Positions 24,985 through 32,976 of a stretch of DNA of 64,000 nt are shown here, piece by piece. The position numbers and the translations under genes are program-made. The stretch spans positions 1 through 64,000 of the forward strand of contig CAYUSA010000005.1 of NCBI GenBank assembly GCA_964447335.1, written 5' to 3'. How positions within the stretch are numbered: position 1 is the stretch's first letter; every line of letters starts with the position of its first letter. This DNA comes from HRBIN12 sp964447335 (lineage in GTDB: Bacteria > Actinomycetota > UBA4738 > HRBIN12). The notes below the pieces were generated by a model that was not told the origin of the DNA, ran no database searches, and was given only the letters and a program-made list of their open reading frames with translations.

Positions 24985-26370
24985 GTGAACCCGCGCTTCC
25001 TCAACCGCAAGTCGGAGCTCGCTCGCCTCGAGACGGCCTGGTCGAGCGCACAGGCAGGCACGCCTCAGCTCGTGGTCGTTTGGGGCCGTCGCCGCGTCGG
25101 CAAGACGTTCCTCCTCTCTCACTTCGTGAAGGGGAAGCGAGCGGTCTACTACGGGGCGACCGAGCAAGCGGAGGGCGTCGAGTTGCAGCGCATGGCCGAC
25201 GCCGTCCGGGCCGACCTCGGGGAGCGCACCCACGACCTTGCGGGAGGGGGGTTCGCATCGTGGGAAGCGGTGCTCCGGTTCCTCGTCGCCCTCGCTGCCG
25301 ATGAGCCGCTGGTCGTCGTGCTCGACGAGGTCCCCTACCTGCTGCGATCCACGCGGGGCTTCGCCAGCATCGTGCAGTCCGTCTGGGATCACCTGCCGGC
25401 GGGAACCAAGCTCATGCTGGTTCTCACCGGTTCCGCTATCGGGACGATGGAGGGCGTGCTCGGCTCGGGTGGGGCGCTTCGGGGCCGACCGACCGATCTG
25501 ATGCGGCTCGACATGCTCGATCCGGTCTCGGCCAGGGCGTTCCTCCCACGGCTCGAGAGCGCTGCCTTCCTCGAGGCGTTTGCGGCCTGCGGTGGATACC
25601 CGATGCACCTCGAGAGCTGGGATCAGGATGCCGGCACGAGCGAGAACCTCACCCGCCTCGCCGCGACGCCGGGCGGCATCCTCCTCGAGGATTCGATCGG
25701 GATCCTCCGCGAGGAGCTCCCGGACGTGGGCGGCTATCCGCGGATCCTCGCTGCGATCGGGCGCGGTCGATCGCGCATGTCCGAGATCGCGTCCGAAGCC
25801 GATCAACGGGTGGAACATCCCCTCGGGATCCTCGTGGCATCGGGCTTCGTGCGGCGGTCGGTTCCCGTGGGCGCTCCGTCGAGGGCTCGTCCGCTCTACC
25901 AGCTCGCCGATCCCTACCTCGCGTTCTGGTTCGGGGTGCTCTACTCGGACCTGCCGCAGATCGAGGCGGGACAGGGACGAGCCGCCCTCAAGCGACGTGC
26001 CGAGCAGTGGCAGCGGCATCTCGGCCTGGTGTTCGAAGAGACCGCGAGGGGGCACGCGGCTCGGCTCGTGGAGCGTGGTGAGCTGCCCGAGGATCTGGTG
26101 GTCGGACGCTGGTGGGCCAGCTCGGGCGAACCGTGCGAGGTCGACGTCCTGGGTCTCCGTGGCGCTCGCACCGCGCTCATGGGTGAGGCGCGGTGGCAGG
26201 CGAAGCCGCTCGGTCTCCGCGACCTGCGCGAGCTGAGCCTCAAGGCCGATCGTGTTCCCCGCCCCATCGGCGGGCCCCTGTACGCCCTGTGGGGACGCGG
26301 CGGCGTCGATGCCGAGGTGCGGTCGGCCGGGGCGAGGGGATTCGACGTCGGCGCGATGCTCGAGCCCTGA
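24985..26370 (+). CDS. AAA-family ATPase with C-terminal DUF234-type domain
   Basis: Protein of 461 residues related to stand-alone archaeal/bacterial ATPases that begin FLNRKSELARLE. Walker A is VWGRRRVGKTFLLSHF, Walker B VVVLDEVPYLL, and sensor region LVLTGSAIGTME. After a winged-helix region comes a domain with DPYLAFWFGVLYSDL and, further on, CEVDVLG and MGEARWQAKPL, matching the DUF234/PD-(D/E)XK-like C-terminus of this family (Glu-x-Asp and Glu-x-x-Trp-x-x-Lys). I chose GTG 24985 and not TTG 24967, because the latter lies within the operator and promoter. These ATPases behave as mobile, accessory genes, which fits insertion between two paralogues. Biological role unknown; toxin-antitoxin- or defence-like functions have been suspected. 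Confidence 0.82.
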   Translation: MNPRFLNRKSELARLETAWSSAQAGTPQLVVVWGRRRVGKTFLLSHFVKGKRAVYYGATEQAEGVELQRMADAVRADLGERTHDLAGGGFASWEAVLRFLVALAADEPLVVVLDEVPYLLRSTRGFASIVQSVWDHLPAGTKLMLVLTGSAIGTMEGVLGSGGALRGRPTDLMRLDMLDPVSARAFLPRLESAAFLEAFAACGGYPMHLESWDQDAGTSENLTRLAATPGGILLEDSIGILREELPDVGGYPRILAAIGRGRSRMSEIASEADQRVEHPLGILVASGFVRRSVPVGAPSRARPLYQLADPYLAFWFGVLYSDLPQIEAGQGRAALKRRAEQWQRHLGLVFEETARGHAARLVERGELPEDLVVGRWWASSGEPCEVDVLGLRGARTALMGEARWQAKPLGLRDLRELSLKADRVPRPIGGPLYALWGRGGVDAEVRSAGARGFDVGAMLEP

Positions 26371-26395
26371 GGTGGCCGTTCCGAGGGCCGTTCGG

Positions 26396-26401
26396 TAGGC
26401 T
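26396..26401 (+). promoter_or_regulatory. -10-like hexamer TAGGCT, 13 bases before ATG 26415
   Basis: TANNNT hexamer in the spacer between the ATPase and the second phospholipase C-like gene; candidate promoter. Confidence 0.3.
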
Positions 26402-26414
26402 CGGTCGCGTTCGC

Positions 26415-27776
26415 ATGAGGTCTCCTCGCCCTTACCCCCGCCCGCTCCGCGTGCTCGCCGCGCTCGTGGCGTTCGCCGCGCTTGCCGTCGCGTGCACGAC
26501 GGCCGAGGGCGACCCCCGCGACTCCGGGAGCCCCGAGCCGTCCTGGAGCCCGAGCGTGATCACCACGGGCTCGCCCGAGACCTTCGACGCGACCGCGCTG
26601 CAGACCGCCACGCCGATCAAGCACGTCGTCTTCCTCATCAAGGAGAACCGGACCTTCGACAACCTGTTCGGGACGTTCCCCGGTGCGGACGGCGCCTCGA
26701 CCGCGATGGACAACGGCGTCGAGCGCCCGCTCGTTCGCGGCACCGACGGGCGGCTGCCCGGCGACATCCCGCACTGTTACAACTGCGCGCTCGTCGCGTG
26801 GAACAACGGGAAGATGGACGGGTTCGCCCAGGGTGAGCACCCGGACTCGCCCTTCACGCAGCTCCATCAGGATCAGCTCCCGAACTACTGGCACTGGGCC
26901 GAGCGCAACGTCCTGTTCGACAACTTCTTCGCCAGTGCTCACGGCCCCTCGTTCCCGAACCACCTGTACTCGATCGCGGCGCAGTCCGGCGGCGCGCACG
27001 ACAACCCGCGCCGCACGCCGGGCGTGACCCGCGGCTCGAACACGTTCGGGTGCGACGCGCCGCCCGAGCAGCTCGTCGAGGTCGAGGACTCCGAGGGCAA
27101 CGTCAAGATGGTGGCCCCGTGCTTCGACTTCAAGACCGAGGGCGACCTGCTGAACCGCGCCGGCATCCCGTGGGCCTACTACGCGGCGAGCGAGGACCAG
27201 CGCGGCTACATCTGGTCCGCGTACGCCGCGATCCGCCGGTACCGGATGAACCCGGAGAAGTGGCAGCAGCACATGTTCCCGGTCGACAACGTGATCGACG
27301 ACATCGAGGCCGGCAAGCTGCCACCCGTCACGTGGATCACGCCGCGGTTCGAGCTCTCCGAGCACCCCGAGTTCAACTTCTGCCACGGCGAGAACTGGAC
27401 CACGAAGGTGATCGACGCGATCATGCGCTCGGACATGTGGAAGGACACGGCGATCTTCGTCACGTGGGACGACTACGGCGGGTTCTACGACCACGTGCCG
27501 CCGCCGCAGGTCGACGGCTTCGGGTTCGGCATCCGCGTCCCGATGATGGTCATCAGCCCGTACACGGTCGACGGCAAGGTGAGCAACGAGCTCGGCGAGT
27601 TCTCGAGCGTGCTCCGCTTCATCGAGGACAACTGGGGCCTCACCCAGCTCACCGCGCGCGACCGCGATGCGTCGCCGATGCTCTCCGCCTTCGACTTCAG
27701 CCAGGACCCGAGACCACCGGACCCGCTCCCGCTCCGGGACGACTGCGAGGGCCCGATCTGGGCCCCGAACGACTGA
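26415..27776 (+). CDS. Phospholipase C/acid phosphatase-family lipoprotein, copy 2
   Basis: Paralogue of the lipoprotein at 23533-24927, 453 residues, with lipobox ALAVAC (Cys27) and the same motifs: KHVVFLIKENRTFDNLFG, NVLFDNFFASAHGPSFPNHLYS and VTWDDYGGFYDHVPP. Both copies share a Cys-containing segment HCYNCA. The main difference is the region after SGGAHDNP, where copy 2 is rearranged and shorter. Its last 80 bases overlap, on the opposite strand, the 3' end of the cation ATPase C-terminal frame. A tandem duplication later split by the ATPase gene is the simplest history. Confidence 0.88.
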   Translation: MRSPRPYPRPLRVLAALVAFAALAVACTTAEGDPRDSGSPEPSWSPSVITTGSPETFDATALQTATPIKHVVFLIKENRTFDNLFGTFPGADGASTAMDNGVERPLVRGTDGRLPGDIPHCYNCALVAWNNGKMDGFAQGEHPDSPFTQLHQDQLPNYWHWAERNVLFDNFFASAHGPSFPNHLYSIAAQSGGAHDNPRRTPGVTRGSNTFGCDAPPEQLVEVEDSEGNVKMVAPCFDFKTEGDLLNRAGIPWAYYAASEDQRGYIWSAYAAIRRYRMNPEKWQQHMFPVDNVIDDIEAGKLPPVTWITPRFELSEHPEFNFCHGENWTTKVIDAIMRSDMWKDTAIFVTWDDYGGFYDHVPPPQVDGFGFGIRVPMMVISPYTVDGKVSNELGEFSSVLRFIEDNWGLTQLTARDRDASPMLSAFDFSQDPRPPDPLPLRDDCEGPIWAPND

Positions 27777-28797
27777 GCCTGCCTCCACGGCGGACCACAG
27801 CCTTCCGCGACTCCTCGGCGGCGATCAGGAGCCACGGCGTGACGAGGAGCGGCAGCCACTGCTCGGCGTCGAGCGGCCGCTGCCCGAGCACTCGGGCGAC
27901 CGGCGGCACGTAGACGAAGGCGAGCAGCGTGAGCGCTTCGATCGCCGCAGCGCCCACGAGGAGCCGGTTCGACAGCGGTCCGATCGAGAACAGCGAGGCC
28001 GGGTTCGAGCGGCACTCGAACGCGTTCGCCATCTGCATCGTCACGATGGCCCCGAACACCATCGTGGAGAGCACCTCCTTGTCCACACCGGAGCCCGGGA
28101 GCGGGTGGCCGGGCCAGCCGAAGAACAGCCAGGCGCCGAGGGGGAGCATGGCCATCGACAAGACGGCCTCGACCGGGCCGAGGAACCCGAAGGCACGCCC
28201 GAGCACGTTGCGGTCGAGCAAGCGCGCGGACCGTGTGCGAGGTGAGCGGTGCATGATCCCCGGCTCCGGCCGCTCGGCCCCGAGCGCGAGCGCCGGGAGC
28301 AGGTCGGTCCCGATGTCCAGCGCGAGCACCTGCAGGACCGAGATCATCAAGGGGATCGTCCCCGCCGACAGCGCCCAGACCACGAAGGGAGCGAGCTCGG
28401 CGACGTTGTCGGTCAGGTGGTAGGTGAGGAACCGCTTGATGTTGTCGAAGGCGGCGCGGCCCTCCTCGACGGCCTCGACGATGTGCGCGAAGTTGTCGTC
28501 GAGCAGCACGAGGTCCGCCGCCTCGCGGGCCACGTCGGTCCCGGTCTTGCCCATCGCGATGCCGATGTCGGCCTGCCGCAGTGCCGGCGCGTCGTTGACG
28601 CCGTCGCCGGTCATCGCGACCACCTCGCCGTGCTCCTGGAGGGCTCGGGCGATCCGCAGCTTGTCCTCCGGGGCCACGCGGGCGAGGACGGGCGCGTGTG
28701 TGCTCAGGAGCTCACCCAGCGCATCGTCGCCGACCGGGAGCTCGCACCCGAGCATGACCGTGTGCGCCGGGATGCCGGCGTCGCGAGCGACCGACAT
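27697..28797 (-). CDS. P-type cation-transporting ATPase, C-terminal part (after frameshift)
   Basis: C-terminal 366 residues of a P2-type ATPase. It starts immediately after the point where the frame of 28704-30530 breaks. It contains the hinge motif TGDGVNDAPAL and the membrane region with YHLTDNVAELAPF (helix 5) and LDIGTDLLPALALGAERPE (helix 6). The helix 5-6 motifs resemble the Na,K/H,K-ATPase (P2C) branch more than SERCA-type pumps. The last ~30 residues (Arg/Ser/Pro/Gly-rich) lie antisense to the end of the phospholipase gene and are probably a fortuitous extension. Together with the N-terminal part this would be one pump of about 940 residues. Confidence 0.85.
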   Translation of the reverse strand: MSVARDAGIPAHTVMLGCELPVGDDALGELLSTHAPVLARVAPEDKLRIARALQEHGEVVAMTGDGVNDAPALRQADIGIAMGKTGTDVAREAADLVLLDDNFAHIVEAVEEGRAAFDNIKRFLTYHLTDNVAELAPFVVWALSAGTIPLMISVLQVLALDIGTDLLPALALGAERPEPGIMHRSPRTRSARLLDRNVLGRAFGFLGPVEAVLSMAMLPLGAWLFFGWPGHPLPGSGVDKEVLSTMVFGAIVTMQMANAFECRSNPASLFSIGPLSNRLLVGAAAIEALTLLAFVYVPPVARVLGQRPLDAEQWLPLLVTPWLLIAAEESRKAVVRRGGRLSRSGPRSGPRSRPGAGAGPVVSGPG

Positions 28798-30530
28798 CGC
28801 GGCGCCGGATGGTCGCCGGTGATCATCACGATCTTGATGCCGGCCCGCCGCGCCGAGGCGACCGCCGCGGGGACCTCGGGGCGGACCGGGTCTGCCATCC
28901 CCACGAGCCCGAGGAACTCCATCTCGACCTCGGTCTCGCGCGCGATCTCGGGCGCGTGCTCGTCGAGCTCGCGCCGGGCGAAGGCGAGCACCCGCAGGCC
29001 CTTCACGGCGAGGGAGTCCACGTCGGCCAGGATCTTCCGCCGATCGTCATCACCGAGCGGCGGCGCGGCCGCGTTCGTCCGGATGTTCGTGCAGAGCGGG
29101 ACGATGGCCTCGGGCGAGCCCTTCGCGAGGATCTCGAACGCGCCCGTCGGCAGGTGATGCACCGTGCTCATCCGCTGCCGAGCCGACTCAAACGGGAACT
29201 CCCGCACCCGGGGCGCCGACCGCTCCGCGCTCTCCCGCTCGAGCCCGCCCTTGCGGGCCAGGACCAGGAGCGCTCCCTCCGTAGGGTCACCGGTGCAGCG
29301 CCACCGCCCGTCCTGCTGCTCGACGCGCGCGTCGCCACACAGCGCCGCAGCGTGCAGGAGCCGTTGTACGTCGGCCCGCTCCTCCTCCGAGAGCGGCCGG
29401 CCGCCCTCGGCGAGGATCGTGCCGCTCGGCTCGTAGCCCGAGCCGGTCGCGCTGTACCGACCGCCGGGCAGCACGATCGCCCTAGCCGTCATCTGGTTCG
29501 TGGTGACGGTTCCCGTCTTGTCGGTGCAGATGACCGTCGTCGAGCCGAGGGTCTCCACGGACTCGAGTCGGCGCACCAGCGCGCCACGGTTCGCCATGCG
29601 CGTGGCGCTCATCGCGAGCGAGAGCGACAGCGTCGGCAGGAGCCCCTCGGGGACCAGGGCCACGATCACGCCGACCGAGAACAGGAACCCGTCACGCGCC
29701 GGCGTCCCGAGCCCCAGCGCGATGCCGAAGAACAGCACGCCGGTGGCGACGGCGAAGATCGCGATCACCCTGACCGCTCGGTTCATCTGGAACCGGAGCG
29801 GGGTTGGTCGCCGGACGATCTGGCCGGTCAGCGTCGAGATGCCCCCGAGCCGGGTAGTGCCCCCGGTCGCGGCGACCGCCGCCGTCGCGGAGCCGGACGC
29901 GACGAACGTGCCCGCGAACACCACGTTGGCGGCCTCCAGCGGATCTCTGGGGAGCTCCGCGATGGGTTCCGACCCGCGCAGCAGCGGCTCGGACTCGCCG
30001 GTGAGGGTGGATATGTCGACCTTCAGCTCGGAGGAGCGGATGACGCGCGCGTCGGCCGAGATCCGGTCGCCCTCCTTGAGCAGGACGACGTCGCCCGGAA
30101 CGAGCTCGCCCGCGGGGATCGTGAGCTTGCGGCCGGCACGGCGCACGACGGCGGTCTCGGGCAGCAGCGCCGAGAGGGCGCGGACGGCTCGCTCCGCTCG
30201 GTACTCCTGCGCGAAGCTGAACCCGCCGTTCACCACGATGACGACGATGATCGCGATGCCGAGCTGCGGCAGCTCTCCCACGAACGCCAGGGCGGCCGCG
30301 GCCCACAGCATCAGGGCGAAGAAGTGGACCATCTGATCCAGGAGCTGCCGCGGCAGGCTCCGCCCGCGGTGCTCGGGGAGCTCGTTGCGTCCGATCGTCG
30401 CGAGCCGGACGGCTGCCTCCTCGGAGGAGAGGCCCTCGCGAGCCGTGCGTAGGAACGCGAGCGCGTCCTCGGCGCCGAGCACGGTCGTCCGCGCCAGGAC
30501 GCCTGATCTTCCGGGACTCTCGCCGTTCAT
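28704..30530 (-). CDS. P-type cation-transporting ATPase, N-terminal part (before frameshift)
   Basis: N-terminal and catalytic part of a P2-type ATPase, true sequence to about base 28803. Motifs: TGESEPLLRG (actuator domain), VPEGLLPTLSLSLAMS (helix 4), phosphorylation site CTDKTGTVTTNQ, nucleotide-binding KGSPEAIV, then MITGDHP. At that point the expected text A-T-A-M-S-V-A-R is reached only by adding one base between GCG and CC on the minus strand (28801-28805). The downstream 30 residues of this frame are out-of-frame noise. Either the gene is recently inactivated or the base was lost in sequencing. The substrate may be Na+, K+, H+ or Ca2+; residues favour the Na,K-like branch. Confidence 0.88.
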   Translation of the reverse strand: MNGESPGRSGVLARTTVLGAEDALAFLRTAREGLSSEEAAVRLATIGRNELPEHRGRSLPRQLLDQMVHFFALMLWAAAALAFVGELPQLGIAIIVVIVVNGGFSFAQEYRAERAVRALSALLPETAVVRRAGRKLTIPAGELVPGDVVLLKEGDRISADARVIRSSELKVDISTLTGESEPLLRGSEPIAELPRDPLEAANVVFAGTFVASGSATAAVAATGGTTRLGGISTLTGQIVRRPTPLRFQMNRAVRVIAIFAVATGVLFFGIALGLGTPARDGFLFSVGVIVALVPEGLLPTLSLSLAMSATRMANRGALVRRLESVETLGSTTVICTDKTGTVTTNQMTARAIVLPGGRYSATGSGYEPSGTILAEGGRPLSEEERADVQRLLHAAALCGDARVEQQDGRWRCTGDPTEGALLVLARKGGLERESAERSAPRVREFPFESARQRMSTVHHLPTGAFEILAKGSPEAIVPLCTNIRTNAAAPPLGDDDRRKILADVDSLAVKGLRVLAFARRELDEHAPEIARETEVEMEFLGLVGMADPVRPEVPAAVASARRAGIKIVMITGDHPAPRCRSLATPASRRTRSCSGASSRSATMRWVSS

Positions 30531-30540
30531 CCGGCGACCG

Positions 30541-30557
30541 CCGACCGTGGTGGTCGG
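30541..30557. other. Short inverted repeat in toxin/ATPase spacer
   Basis: CCGACC-gtggt-GGTCGG, a 6-bp GC stem with 5-base loop, between the stop of the small gene at 30626 and the ATPase start. It could act as a weak terminator for the toxin-like gene, but no T-run follows. Confidence 0.3.
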
Positions 30558-30625
30558 TCCTCCTCGCTACGACGGTAGCGCGTCTCCGAGGTGGAGCCGC
30601 GCAGCTCCGACCAGATGTCGACGGA

Positions 30626-30916
30626 TCAGGTTCGGGTGAGGGGAGGGAGCGGGTCACCCTCGCTGCGGATCGACAGCACGTGCAGGACTCGGCCCCCCGG
30701 GAACTCCTCCACGATGGATCGGACCTCCACCTCTTGCTGGACCCCGGCCTCGCGGAAGCGGAGGACCTCGATACCTGGCTCTCCAACCACGCCTTGATCG
30801 TTCAGGAGTGCCGTCGCCAGGCGCGTGAACTCTCCAGCGAACATCGCCGACGGGTGGTGGGTGAGCCACCAGCCGATCCAGTCATCAGGGTCGTTGATGC
30901 CGATGCGCTCGCTCAT
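30626..30916 (-). CDS. Small protein, second gene of a toxin-antitoxin-like pair
   Basis: Protein of 96 residues starting MSERIGINDPDDWIGWWL and ending in a strand-like RVLHVLSIRSEGDPLPPL. No family recognised with confidence; size and position suggest a toxin partner. It overlaps the 3' end of the upstream 63-residue gene by 32 bases in another frame, a layout common in type II modules. The RelE fold is one possibility, but catalytic residues cannot be assigned. Confidence 0.5.
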   Translation of the reverse strand: MSERIGINDPDDWIGWWLTHHPSAMFAGEFTRLATALLNDQGVVGEPGIEVLRFREAGVQQEVEVRSIVEEFPGGRVLHVLSIRSEGDPLPPLTRT

Positions 30917-31076
30917 CCACTCGGGCCTTCAACTCACCGAGTGGGATGAAGCCTTCGCCTGAGCGCATGCCGGCCCGGATCTCGGCCAACCTCCGCTGGT
31001 AGTAGCGTTCGAGCAGCTCATCGGCCAGATGCTCCTGGCCGGGAGCCGGAACAACGGTTTCCTTGGCCTTGGACAT
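30885..31076 (-). CDS. Small antitoxin-like protein
   Basis: Protein of 63 residues: MSKAKETVVPAPGQEHLADE, then a charged helix (LLERYYQRRLAEIRAGM) and GFIPLGELKARVDERA. It looks like a short helical antitoxin without an obvious DNA-binding motif. ATG 31076 is preceded by ggaggtg; the frame is open further upstream but reads as non-coding. A possible promoter (TTGACG, 16-base spacer, TAAGGG on the minus strand) lies 25-60 bases upstream. The 256-base spacer to the methyltransferase gene shows no other feature. Confidence 0.55.
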   Translation of the reverse strand: MSKAKETVVPAPGQEHLADELLERYYQRRLAEIRAGMRSGEGFIPLGELKARVDERAHRHQRP

Positions 31077-31332
31077 CGAGCACCTCCGGTCCCGGACGCC
31101 ATGACCCTTACGGGTCGGCCGTCCCTCGTCAAACCCAACTCGCACATCCTCCCCACCGCCTCTGACACTCCGAGCCGAGGTCATCGCGTCTTCCCAGGGT
31201 CGCCCCGATCCTGACCCTCGGTGCCAGAGGTCTTGGCTGACTTCCTCGTCCCTCATCTCGCCGTGGACATCCCCGCCATGGTGAGGTGCGCGGATGCGCG
31301 GGTCTGTGAGAGAAGTCACACGAGCGGGGTGA

Positions 31333-32091
31333 CTACCGCCGCTTGCGGGCTTTCCAGACCTCTTCGCTCGGCCAGCGGCGCGCCCACTCCGGGCTGACCC
31401 AGGGGTAGCGGGTGGTGGCGCCCTCGGGCGCTCGGAGCTCGACGAGGTCCTCGACCTCGAAGCCGCTCGAGCGGAGCAGGCGGATCCACTCGCCGTGCGG
31501 GATGTGGAACTCGACCGAGGAGTCCTCGGCCCAGTCGAACCGGTGCATGCCGAAGTGGTCGCGGATCAGCGTCTCCCCGGTGGGCGCCTCCTCGTCGAGC
31601 GGCGTGCAGATCATCGAGAGGTACGAGTTGCCCAGGAACGCGAGCCGCCCGCCCGGCCGCAGGATCCGCGCGGCCTCGGGGATCCACGCGTACGGGTCGC
31701 ACCAGATCGCCGCGCCGAACTCGGAGATCGCGAGGTCGAAGCTCTCGTCGGGGAACGGCGTGCGCTCGGCGTCGCCGTGGACGAGCGGGAAGTTCAGGTC
31801 GAACTCCTCCTGGAACCGCCGCGCGGTCGCGAGCTGCACCGGCGAGTTGTCCAGGCCGACGGGCCGGGCGCCGCGCCGAGCGAGCCACGCCGAGACGTAG
31901 GCCGTGCCGCACCCGAGCTCGACCGCGTCCAGGCCCTCGACGTCGGTGAGCATGCCGACCTCGGCCTCCGGCACGCTCCAGGTGCCCCACGAGGGCTCGT
32001 CGCTGGCCCAGGCCTCGTGCCCGGGCTCGACGAACTCCTCCGCGAAGCTGTCCCAAGCGGCGCGGTTGCGGAGCACGTGGTCCTGGGACAT
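31333..32091 (-). CDS. Class I SAM-dependent methyltransferase
   Basis: Protein of 252 residues with a Rossmann methyltransferase core: motif I AVELGCGTAYVSAWLARRGA, acidic motif II PVGLDNSP, and ERTPFPDESFDLAISEFGA. The fold matches Methyltransf_11/25 families that act on small molecules. ATG 32091 (MSQDHVLRNRAAWDSFAEEF) is the family-like start; the longer frame adds 19 unlikely residues. The substrate is unknown and neighbours give no hint. Confidence 0.88.
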   Translation of the reverse strand: MSQDHVLRNRAAWDSFAEEFVEPGHEAWASDEPSWGTWSVPEAEVGMLTDVEGLDAVELGCGTAYVSAWLARRGARPVGLDNSPVQLATARRFQEEFDLNFPLVHGDAERTPFPDESFDLAISEFGAAIWCDPYAWIPEAARILRPGGRLAFLGNSYLSMICTPLDEEAPTGETLIRDHFGMHRFDWAEDSSVEFHIPHGEWIRLLRSSGFEVEDLVELRAPEGATTRYPWVSPEWARRWPSEEVWKARKRR

Positions 32092-32195
32092 GGCGAGAAC
32101 CATACGCGGAAGCCTCGGTGTCGGAGGCAGGGGATAGGGTCCTACCACCCTCCCTCCTCAGAATCACTTGACACGAGGACAAGAGATAAGCCAGG

Positions 32196-32393
32196 ATGAG
32201 GTGGGACTACCGAGAGGTGCGTCGCGCGGCCATCCGGCAGGGCTGGACCGTCGAACGCCGCACCAAGGGTGAGATGTTCGAGTCTCCGGACAGGGTCACG
32301 CAAGTCATGTGGCGCTCCACGCCTTCGGACGTGAACGCGATCCGCCGGTTGGTCCATGGGCTCCGGAAAGGCGGGTTCAGGTGGCCAAGGTGA
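32196..32393 (+). CDS. HicA-like small protein lacking the catalytic histidine
   Basis: Protein of 65 residues whose layout follows HicA mRNA interferases: an N-terminal helix (DYREVRRAAIRQGW), the strand TVERRTKGE, a second strand after SPDRVTQVMW and a C-terminal helix (AIRRLVHGLRKGGF). HicA toxins have a catalytic His after the K-G-S/D motif; here the position reads EMFES with no His, so it is probably not an active nuclease of the standard type. Its stop overlaps the start of the next gene. Confidence in the family is moderate. Confidence 0.5.
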   Translation: MRWDYREVRRAAIRQGWTVERRTKGEMFESPDRVTQVMWRSTPSDVNAIRRLVHGLRKGGFRWPR

Positions 32394-32923
32394 GGAGCGC
32401 TCGGTACAGCGTCGACATCGAGACGTGGGGACCGTCGCCGGGTGCGGAAGATGCGCTGGCGGACCTGGTCGAGGCTCTCGCGGCGCTCGGGTTCGATGGG
32501 GCCGTCACGAACCTCGGAGGCCTTGCCGGTGGGGTGGGCGCCACGTTCGGCGTGGACGTCCTGCGTTCCGGCGGTTCGCAGCCGATGACCGAGGCGGTTC
32601 GGGTTGGTGTCGGTGCGTTCGAGCGCGCGTGCGGGCGGATCGGACTCGCTCACGGCGGCATCGCTCGGGTCGACGTGATGACCGACGCCTACCTCGATCG
32701 GTGGCTCAACCAGGAGGCCGAGCGCTACGCGGGCGTCAGCGAGATCGCTGCGCTGTTCGGTGTCTCGCGCCAGCGGGTCGCCGAGCTTCGCGTCAGGCCC
32801 GGGTTTCCCGCGCCCGTCGCCGAACTCTCCGCCGGCCCGATCTGGAAGGTCGCGTCGCTGAACCGATTCCTCCGGCAGTGGGAGCGGCGACCCGGCCGCC
32901 CGCGCAAGGCGAAGTCGGCGTAA
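32381..32923 (+). CDS. Two-domain protein with C-terminal helix-turn-helix, partner of HicA-like gene
   Basis: About 180 residues. The N-terminal domain (SARYSVDIETWG, then a long helix ALADLVEALAALGF and a Gly-rich strand region) suggests a small alpha/beta domain. The C-terminal part (GVSEIAALFGVSRQRVAELR, then GPIWKVASLNRFLRQWERR) is a MerR/AlpA-like winged helix-turn-helix. GTG 32381 (13-base overlap with the upstream gene) or GTG 32390 (GTGA overlap) are both possible starts. Coupling to a HicA-like gene and a DNA-binding tail suggest an antitoxin/autoregulator, but the N-terminal domain is not HicB-like to my eye. Confidence 0.6.
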   Translation: MAKVRSARYSVDIETWGPSPGAEDALADLVEALAALGFDGAVTNLGGLAGGVGATFGVDVLRSGGSQPMTEAVRVGVGAFERACGRIGLAHGGIARVDVMTDAYLDRWLNQEAERYAGVSEIAALFGVSRQRVAELRVRPGFPAPVAELSAGPIWKVASLNRFLRQWERRPGRPRKAKSA

Positions 32924-32949
32924 CCGAGGACCTCCCTCGAGCCCACAGC

Positions 32950-32969
32950 GATAGCGTTTACGCTATCAT
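32950..32969 (+). promoter_or_regulatory. Palindromic operator overlapping -10 of XRE-nucleotidyltransferase pair
   Basis: GATAGCG-TTTA-CGCTATC (32950-32967) is a perfect 7-base inverted repeat. Its right arm overlaps -10-like TATCAT (32964-32969), which ends 7 bases before ATG 32977, a leaderless spacing. The XRE product is the obvious candidate binder. Confidence 0.7.
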
Positions 32970-32976
32970 AACGAGC

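Noticed and set aside
32168..32190. Promoter TTGACA-N11-GATAAG before the HicA-like gene
   Set aside because: Spacer of 11 bases is too short for a sigma70-type promoter.
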